Below, piece after piece: positions 56,070-64,000 of a stretch of DNA of 64,000 nt. The translations under genes were made by a program, and so were the position numbers. This DNA comes from Macquaria australasica. Lineage: Eukaryota; Chordata; Actinopteri; Centrarchiformes; Percichthyidae. The DNA is taken from positions 329,364-393,363 of the forward strand of contig SEMN01000494.1 in NCBI GenBank assembly GCA_005408345.1, read 5' to 3'. How positions within the stretch are numbered: position 1 is the stretch's first letter; every line of letters starts with the position of its first letter. Under the pieces are notes generated by a model, which was not told the DNA's origin, made no database searches, and saw only the letters and a program-made list of their open reading frames with translations.

Positions 56070-58655
56070 TACTCGAGAAAAGTAATCTATCACTAATTAG
56101 TCATTACATCCTTAAAATTATAATCCTTAAGATTTCAGTCCTGGTTGATTTGGTGACACAAGTGGTTTAATACTACAGTAAACACTCCTTATGCAGCTAG
56201 TTTGTCAGAAATACAACAGAATAGCAGCCGGTGTATGTTTTTACAGTCAGCGTGAATAAATACATTGTGTTTCCTGTTACTGCTTCACAATAAAAGCCCT
56301 CCATGTTGAACACTTTTATTGTGCAGCAGCAGCAGCAGGAAATGTCGGTTCTAGTAACTTAATACAGCGTTAGGAGAGTGAACAATAAGCAGTGATGCTG
56401 ATATCAATGAGACAAAGTTACAAACAGTAACACTGGATTACATGCTGCATTGTTTCTTCTGAATCCCTTATGTGTGTGAAAAGAATTTGAATCCTGCCTG
56501 GAAATGGCGGACTCCACCTCTAACAATGAAAACTGCTATAAAACTAGATAATTACAGCATGTAAATACATTGAATTCTTACCATAATTGCTATAAAAAAC
56601 AGGGCTTTATTTTATGGATTATAGGATTAGGATTATAACTTTAAATCATAATGAGATGACTTTACTCAATAAGGAACGTTTTAAGGGAGCTTGTAGCGTA
56701 CGTTACTATTAAGTTATTACTGGCTTTGAACAGAACAAGGCATACCAAAATGCATGGTCAGGACGGCACAAGAGACTGTTATTAAGACGGTGATTCTACA
56801 GACATGGGCAGCCTGATGCAAGTCTCCTAATGTCTGCCTGTGTTACTTGCTGCACAGCCGATCAAAAATCGATGCTAGCTTAGCAGCCGTTGAGGTGGCT
56901 CTTCTGCCCCCAGTTTTATCATGGACTTGTTTTCCTGATTAGGTGATCCAACAGATTACATGCTGAGTTTGCTGCTGTGGACAGTTAATTATGACCTGGA
57001 CACAACTTACATTTTATGGTGGTGTTCTTCTCTTGACCTAGATTCAAAATCATGAGAGTATTCCTGACAGTAAAAGGGGGCAATGAGCCAAGACAAAATA
57101 ATTTTCCTTGATATATATTGACACATCATTTAATCCATTGAGTGGTGGTATTATTTTGTTGAGATTTTACTTGTAACCATTACTATACTGCAATGACTTA
57201 AAATGAACCAATAGTATGTTACACTGCTGTGTTACTGGCAAATAAATGTGATTATGACATTTTGCATTGTGTTGCTTTACCCCCAAGGCTGTGGATTAAA
57301 ATATTTTAGTTTTGAGAATAAAACATGTAAAGCTGCTTTAGAAGATCTAATCATATCTCTGCTTAGATCTTGCATGCCGCCCAAATGTTACCTTCTTCGC
57401 TGCCATATTGCCAGTTAGCTAGAGGTGGCTAGCTACCAGCTGCAGCCAACTTGTGTAGAAGGAAAGCACCTTCAGCATCAACTGTGACAAGTGAAATGTT
57501 GGACAAGTTAAGGCGGATCTGCGTTTTGGATAAGCTATAAATGTTTGATTGGGATAAGAAGTTACATGGTTGTGTTTAGGTTGCCGTGTCTTGGCAAGTC
57601 TCCGCTTGTTGGTGACCGACTGGAGTAAGCGTAGAATTACAATCATTGCACAACGTAGCCTATGTACAAAATACAATCCCAACTGCAGCAATCATTATGG
57701 CCATTTTTTCCCCCACACTTGCAGTCTGATAAGGCATCATTTTCTTTCCACAGCAGAGTTGTTGCATTGTGACGCCCACAAAGAACCTGATTGGACAGAC
57801 CCTAAACCTGACCCTGACCCTCACCCCAACCATAGCCATTCACGTCTCTTTCAGCTATTGTCATACATCAACCATTCAAGTGCAATCAAGGGCAAAGACT
57901 TGTTGGACCCCTATGATTTCTCCGGTCAGGAAAAAAAAAAAAACATATTACACAGTCGTTATATTGTAGCTTAAAGGACATGTGTAACACTCATCTCAGG
58001 ATGTTGGCGGCAGCATTGTCTCAAACATGACCGCTGCTACAGTCAGTTCCTCAGTCACTTTATCTGCTAACCCACGTCTGACTGCAGAATTGGGCAAATG
58101 GAAATTCGCTCCATTGTTATTTCTGCGACCACTTGTTGACTTTTTTGTAGTCCTTTGTGGATGACTTATTCCATTGTTCTGGAGAAGCTGGATTTGTCCA
58201 TCTCCCTCCACATTTTGGCTTGGCACACGAAGCTTGTCAATGCAAACTTTTCAGCCTTTGTGATTTCTCAAGAATTACGTTGCCAGTAAAGCCTCTGCAT
58301 CTTGAGCTGACGGGATGAATGATTATTTTACTATTAATTCTATGATTACCAAACTGAGCCTCAAAACTCTCCTCCTTGCTCACGACACATCTGGTTTCCT
58401 AGGACACTTGTGGTTGCCTAAGAATGATGTTAGGTTTTACATGGTGATGACATCACCCTACCCCCGATCCTCAGGGTTGCCGCGGCTCTAGAAAAGCAGG
58501 TTTAAGTGGCCGGAACATGGTCAATTTTAATGTCTGAGAACCGGTGTTTTTCAATGAAAATGCTCAATATTTTGTTCAGGAACCGGTTCCAACGCTGGTC
58601 CCTTGTCGGTGGAAAAGCCTCAGGGGTGAAATGGGATCAGGCCCCACAGAACCCC
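56070..58655. other. Intergenic, no gene seen
   Basis: Several short open frames occur on both strands but none resembles a known protein or has a splice context. Confidence 0.5.
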
Positions 58656-58661
58656 ACTGTG

Positions 58662-58694
<33 letters not shown>

Positions 58695-58751
58695 TGGATG
58701 CATGTATACCTGTATGTACATGTGTGCTTACATGTGTGCATGTCCATGAGA

Positions 58752-58796
<45 letters not shown>

Positions 58797-59088
58797 CATT
58801 AATGTGTGCGTGGGTGTATGAAAGTGCGTGTGCAGTGTGTACAAGTGTGTGTGTGCAAGTGTGTGTGTGTGTGTCTACTCCCGCCAGCCTCTAATGGGGA
58901 TCATGTGTGGAGTCAGCAGCGCAGACACACAAAAACATGCTAACCCCCACCCCCCATGCACGGTCCGCATTAACACGCATGTGCACGCACACACACACAC
59001 ACAGACATGCACACAAATACACACACACACACAGCGTGCCTCAGTCAGCGAGTTAAGAACAACTCCTAGGGGAGATAAAGCACCACTT

Positions 59089-59125
<37 letters not shown>

Positions 59126-59280
59126 GTGTACATGCGTGGCAGAACACACACTCTGTTTCAGAAGGATGGGGGTTTGGTGGGGGGGTGGAAGGCGGAGGGG
59201 GAGGGGAGGGAAGGAGAGGAAGGGGGGGGTGAAGAGAGAAAGGAGAAAGATATGGGCAGTGAGCACAGGCAAAAGGATGG

Positions 59281-59320
<40 letters not shown>
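58662..59320. repeat. Cluster of (GT)n/(CA)n microsatellites with a G-rich core
   Basis: GT runs lie at 58662-58692, 58757-58793, 58855-58874, 59093-59120 and 59286-59318, with CA-rich sequence at 58986-59032. Between the last two is a G-rich purine tract at 59164-59232 with several runs of four or more G. Confidence 0.93.
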
Positions 59321-60034
59321 CAAGCAGGGAAAGAGAAGGAGAGCAAGTAGAGAGGGAGAGAAAGCAGCGGATCGACTGGGAGGATAGAGTGAATGGTTGA
59401 GAATAAGAGAAAGAGAGAAAGAGAGAGGTTGAGGGGCCCTGCACAGGGGGGAGAGGAGGCCCTGTAGTTTTAGCCGAGGGGCGAGACAGTCAACAACACA
59501 TGTATCCAAACCTTCAGACAAACCTCTTCATCCAGGACAATAGCGCAGTGAAGCACACAAACCTGCTCTGCATGTTTGTAACCGCCACAGCGTTATGCTT
59601 TGTAATTTCTGTTGGTTTCTGATGCTGTGAATGTTTTGTGTTGACCCCTAGACAAATCAGTGTTGCCCTTGTGATAACTGATGGGGATCTGAATGCACAG
59701 TGAACGATCAGGGGTTTGTTCAATGCACACTTTGTGGAGCAACAAAACAATAGTGCTCCAAATAAAATCAATGTTCAAAACGGTGTAAATAGAAAATAGT
59801 TTCAAAGTAATGATCAAGCAGGTTTGAACATTGAATGGCAAGCACAGCTTTGGGGCGATCAAAAAGACACTTTTTCCTTGGTCGGCTTTAACTGTTTTTC
59901 ATTATATGTACATTGTCAGTTTGGTGAGCTCGCTACTTAAGAAACAAAAATCTCAAAAAACATCAATTTATAACTTTTTTGATTAATAATCTAGTTATGT
60001 TACCGTTTAAATTTTAGCTTTACATTAAAGTTTA

Positions 60035-60420
60035 TTTAAAAGAGCACTCCACTGATGTAGCATTGCCCTCTTATAACACTGTCAAGGACCAGCAGAACCA
60101 GAGATATCATGTTTTTATTCCACACATTCTCCTTCCTTGTCAAAACCTGGCATCTACATTACCCACAATGCAACTTGACCACTGACAGTCGGAGATTGTG
60201 TGTGATCGGTGTGTTATGCTAGCTAGTGTAGCCCCGAGCTGCTAGCCTCAAATAGAGACGAGGAGCGGGCTACAGAGGTCTGGTAAGCTCTCTTCTCTCT
60301 AACACCACACCCCCAGATTTTTTTCATTTTCAAACATGTAGTCTTCAGCCCCGACCGACGCTGACTCCAGTGACATCACTTGAGGCAGTTTATCAGACTT
60401 AACGCAACTCCGTCTGCAGC
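60035..60420 (+). repeat. 'ggagcactccactgat' dispersed repeat, copy 2
   Basis: Begins agagcactccactgatgtag, 'cattgccctcttataacactgtc', continues 'acattacccacaatgcaacttgac' and 'tagtgtagccccgagctgctagc', and ends 'tgacatcacttgaggcag'. It is a longer relative of the copy near 30.2 kb, in the opposite orientation. Confidence 0.65.
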
Positions 60421-60424
60421 CACA

Positions 60425-62450
60425 AAAGGATTTGTGTAACTTTTTACACATTTACATTTAAATATGTAAATACATGTAAATACATTATACATCAAAATAT
60501 AAATTAGTGCAGCTTTAAATTTCTGGACTTGCAAAGTGGGAGTAGTGTCCTGGTCATTTTCTGCAGACACTGTCCATGTTAGAGCACTTTAAGGCTTGAA
60601 TGGACATGAAACCCTCCAAGTTGAGTCATCAGTACAACACGTGAATAACTGCGTAAGAAAACATCTGTTTTCTGATGACAGGTACAAGCCTGTGTCAAAT
60701 TACCTGCAGAAACATCCGATCACCAAGCTTAAAATTCTGCTGTGTGCACCACTAACATTGAGCAGAAGCTAAAGATTACACTTTGTAGAAATGTGATAAA
60801 ATATTCAGTACTTTGGTGGATATTTCTGGTTGGTTCACCTTCACATTCTGGATCCATTTTGAATAAATTCTACAACAACTCGGTGTGGTGTTTGTTCTCA
60901 GTTCCCAACAATGATGTGTTTTAAATTTGCTACAACTCTGATTTTCTTCTTCTCATAGCAGCAGCAGCTGAGGCTCATGGGTATTGAAGCTATCCGCCAC
61001 ACCAAACTCGCAAAATAAACATGACTTCTGTTGAGGTCATTACAACTGATGGCCAAAACATAAACCTACTGTAGATTATCTGGTGTTTCGAACATTGAGG
61101 GTGTGATTGAAATTGGCTTGGAATTGGAAAAATACTTCCATAACCAATGGCTCTTCCCAGTTCATATCTTCGTTTTTTTTTATCACATGAATAAATATTC
61201 TTAAGCTATGACAAGACAAGACATTCACAAAAGAGCTAAAAATTCATCAACATACTTTTACAGTAGCATATACTGTATTAACAATTGTTATAAGACTGTG
61301 AACAGCAACATCAGCATGGTCACTTGAGAAATGCATGCAGAACACATCGTTCTCACTCTCAAAAGGTGACAGAAATACAGCATCTGAAATTACTCTACTA
61401 GTTAAAAGAAAATAACATCTGTAGACTGTCTGTGCAGCCAATTATACCACCGCACACTCATGTTTGTGTCTCTGATAAAAAAATAAAAAAGAAGGTCTTG
61501 TAACTGTTCAAACGTTTTCAAGAGGACACGCAATCTGGATCCAATTTGACATCCAAGTCAACATATGTTTCTCTTGCGAGCTTTCAGGTCAAATGTAAAT
61601 AAAAGACTGTGAGCACTTTATGTTGTGAATTCTTCACACAAAAGCAAAAAGAAATTTGCCACATTTCTGAATCCATACCAAATGTATGACTTGTGCTTTT
61701 GTGATGTATTGAATGAAGTGTTCTTACGTGTAGGTGAAAAAGTCTCATATGTTATATTTTAAATATTGAATACATTCTTTTATATCTCCTGCTCCACTGT
61801 TTACTCAGAGCAGCAACATATATAAGGTGCCTGTTAACAACTTAACTCCCCTTTTATGAGGTATGGGAACATTATTCCTGGTGGTGTCAGCACACAGTCA
61901 CTGCGGTTGGTGATATGAGGACATGTGACTATAGTTTCCCCCTTCAGAAGGCTAATGAGGAGTATGAAAAAAATTTTTTTTACATACTTAAAAGTGTCTA
62001 AGCTAAATGATCGTCAAAGTAAGCGGGAACCTTAAATTTGGTTTGTCAAAGAGTTTTTTCTTTATCATCTTTTTATTGTGTCTGAACTAAGTGTCTACAT
62101 ATCAGTTCATGCACTCCTCTCATTAGACCAGAGAATATTTCAGGGTCATTGATTGGATGAGCAAGGCCAGAGAATGAGCGTGTTTCAACATTAACACATG
62201 ATATCATGATATAAACACAAAGTGTGAAGACACAACAGGAAGGTATGACATATGAAGCCTTTCACCAATTGGATTCAGCAACATCATGTGTGATCCGTTC
62301 TGCATGTTGTCAGTCATCTGACAGCCAAAGGTGGAGAACCTAAACATGTTGCCCTGCAAACTTTATTTTCATAGCCAAATCTTCTTCTTTGGTGTCTCTG
62401 TATCAAAAAGAAAAGCAGTTCAAAATCAATATTTTAAACACAAGTATGTG
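60425..62450. other. Intergenic, no gene seen
   Basis: AT-rich, no exon, RNA gene or mobile element recognised. Confidence 0.5.
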
Positions 62451-62454
62451 ACTA

Positions 62455-63038
62455 ACATTTTGGAAAATATGCTTTAAGTGATTTTTTTTCCCGTGTCTGT
62501 ACATTAAGTATGGAGCTGGGAGGTGATTAGCCTAGCTTAGCATAAAGACTGTAAACAGGGTGACAACAACTAGCCTGGCTCTGTCCTAATCTTTAAAACC
62601 CGCCTACCTACCACCTCTGAAGCTTACTAATTAACATTTTGTATCTCATTTTTAAAAAATCTGTAGACAAATAAAAATGTTAACATTTTTAGTTATGGTT
62701 CTGGGTGGGTGGTCATGTGCTTTTTCTTGGCGAACAACAGCCACGAGAAGAAGTCAAGAAATAGTTTTAGCACTTAACATCCCCTAAAACCTGAAATGAT
62801 CATTTTATATTTTTGTTTGTACAGATTAAACAAGATACAACATTTTAATTTGTGATGTTGCGAGGTGCTAGTAGACAAGCCAGGCTAGCTGTTTCCCCTT
62901 AGCTTCCACTCTTTATGTTATGCTAAGCTAATCGCCTCCTGGCTCCAGCTCCATACTTGACACACAGACCTGAAAGGGGTGATGATCTTCCAATCTTCTC
63001 ATCTAACTCTCGGCAAACATTGAACTACTCCTTTAATG
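62455..63038. mobile_element. Palindromic MITE-like element, copy 5
   Basis: Left arm 'acattttggaaaatatgc', 'gattagcctagcttagcataaagactg'. Right arm 'atgctaagctaatcgcctcctggctccagctccatact...cttctcatctaactctcggcaaacattgaactactcctttaa'. Its centre (62640-62880) is longer than in copies 1 and 4. Confidence 0.75.
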
Positions 63039-63390
63039 ACATGTATGCATTGCACAATAACAGAGAAAATAAATGGAGGTAAATGGGCTTTAACATCTCC
63101 TTGGGTTTTCCAAACTCAAATGAGCTGCCAGTTCCAAAAAGGCCCCTACAGCTGAATGAGGTGAAAGGTCGTTAACTTACATGTTACTACGTCAGATGCT
63201 TACTGTGTGTGTGTGTGTGTGTGTGTGCTTATATGTGTCAGTCCCTAAAGGCATGTCGCTGTCAACCCCAGGAACTTGTGTGTCTGACTGCAAGTCCACA
63301 GTCCTGCCCTGTCAGAAATAGGCCAGGTTAGGTTAGAAAATGTTTCATAAGCTTAGACTGACCTCTTTCCTCTCTGCTTCTCCCTCTCTG

Positions 63391-63413
63391 CCCCCCCCCC
63401 CCCCCTTTTTTTT
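63391..63413. repeat. C15-T8 homopolymer pair
   Basis: Fifteen C followed by eight T inside a pyrimidine-rich stretch that starts near 63362. A (GT)n run also lies at 63204-63228. Confidence 0.95.
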
Positions 63414-64000
63414 CTCTTGATGTCGCTGTCTCCCTCTCACCCAAACATTAAAACAGTCAATACACAAATAGTATCCTGTACTTTTACGACAACATGCACA
63501 GTGATACCTGAAAAGTCTACTTTTCATACTGTTTTCTCTTCACTGCGCCATACTCCAACTTCTCCCACAACTCCCTCTTTCTTCATTTTTAATCTTTCAG
63601 AAAAGTCTCCGTTCTCATTAATATTTCCTGCATTCTGTTTTCTGATAGCTTTGTGCTCCAAGAGTAATATCATTCCTACTAAACTGACTGAGGGAGGTGA
63701 CTGAAATACTTGAATGTATATGACACTACAGAGTGTATTACTAAAAATGAATGTGCACGTCTGTATCTGCAGGTGTGTGAACCTTTGCACAGATGTGTGT
63801 GTGTGAGTCTGTCTCCATGCGTGCAGTTGCCGGTCTGCATATGCATGTGCGTGTGTGTGTGAGCATGTAATTGCATGCATGTGTCTCCGTGTTTGTCTCC
63901 GTCTACCATTTGACTGCCATCTGAATCTGTGGCACGTACAGCAGAGCTACGAAACAGCAGATAGACAGACAGGAGGAAGGCAGGAGGGAGAAAAAAGAGG

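Overview
The window looks like nuclear DNA of a ray-finned fish, probably a spiny-rayed (percomorph-type) teleost. Two genes are split by GT-AG introns and match vertebrate families exon by exon. The rest is low-GC non-coding DNA with many (GT)n/(CA)n microsatellites, a tRNA-derived SINE and several short repeat families that I recognise from teleosts. The species cannot be named from sequence alone.

Layout. (1) 3.84-18.60 kb, minus strand: a complete cytokine receptor-like factor 1 gene (crlf1). I place nine coding exons with consistent phases (395 codons): signal peptide, Ig-like domain, two fibronectin-III domains with WSEWS, and a short C-terminal tail. (2) 18.6-32.5 kb: non-coding and repeat-rich. 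It holds an internally deleted PIF/Harbinger transposon, a palindromic short element, several copies of an 'aagtac-rich' repeat and a degenerate LINE reverse-transcriptase fragment. (3) 32.5-33.1 kb: a CpG-rich block, the likely promoter and first non-coding exon of the next gene. (4) 38.83-48.67 kb, plus strand: a complete Keap1 gene with eleven coding exons, all phases consistent, 601 codons (BTB, BACK/IVR, six Kelch blades). Its cysteine pattern (Cys-288 equivalent kept, Cys-273 equivalent replaced by Ile) fits the fish Keap1a type. (5) 40.58-41.76 kb, minus strand: a small secreted C1q-domain gene lying entirely in one keap1a intron, with its own TATA box. Its exon phases do not join cleanly as I read them, so it may be decaying. 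(6) 49.3-64 kb: no gene recognised; microsatellites, G-rich tracts and repeats.

Functionally, Crlf1 is a secreted partner of CLCF1 that signals through the CNTF receptor. Keap1 is the Cul3 adaptor that destroys Nrf2 until electrophiles or oxidants modify its cysteines. They are transcribed divergently, about 14 kb apart from crlf1 start codon to keap1a CpG block. Nothing in the sequence shows a shared pathway. I found no convincing new multigene system. The points most worth checking are the Keap1a sensor and pocket substitutions, the nested and possibly broken C1q gene, the Harbinger deletion derivative carrying remnants of both of its genes, and simple repeats or a mobile element placed directly against splice sites.
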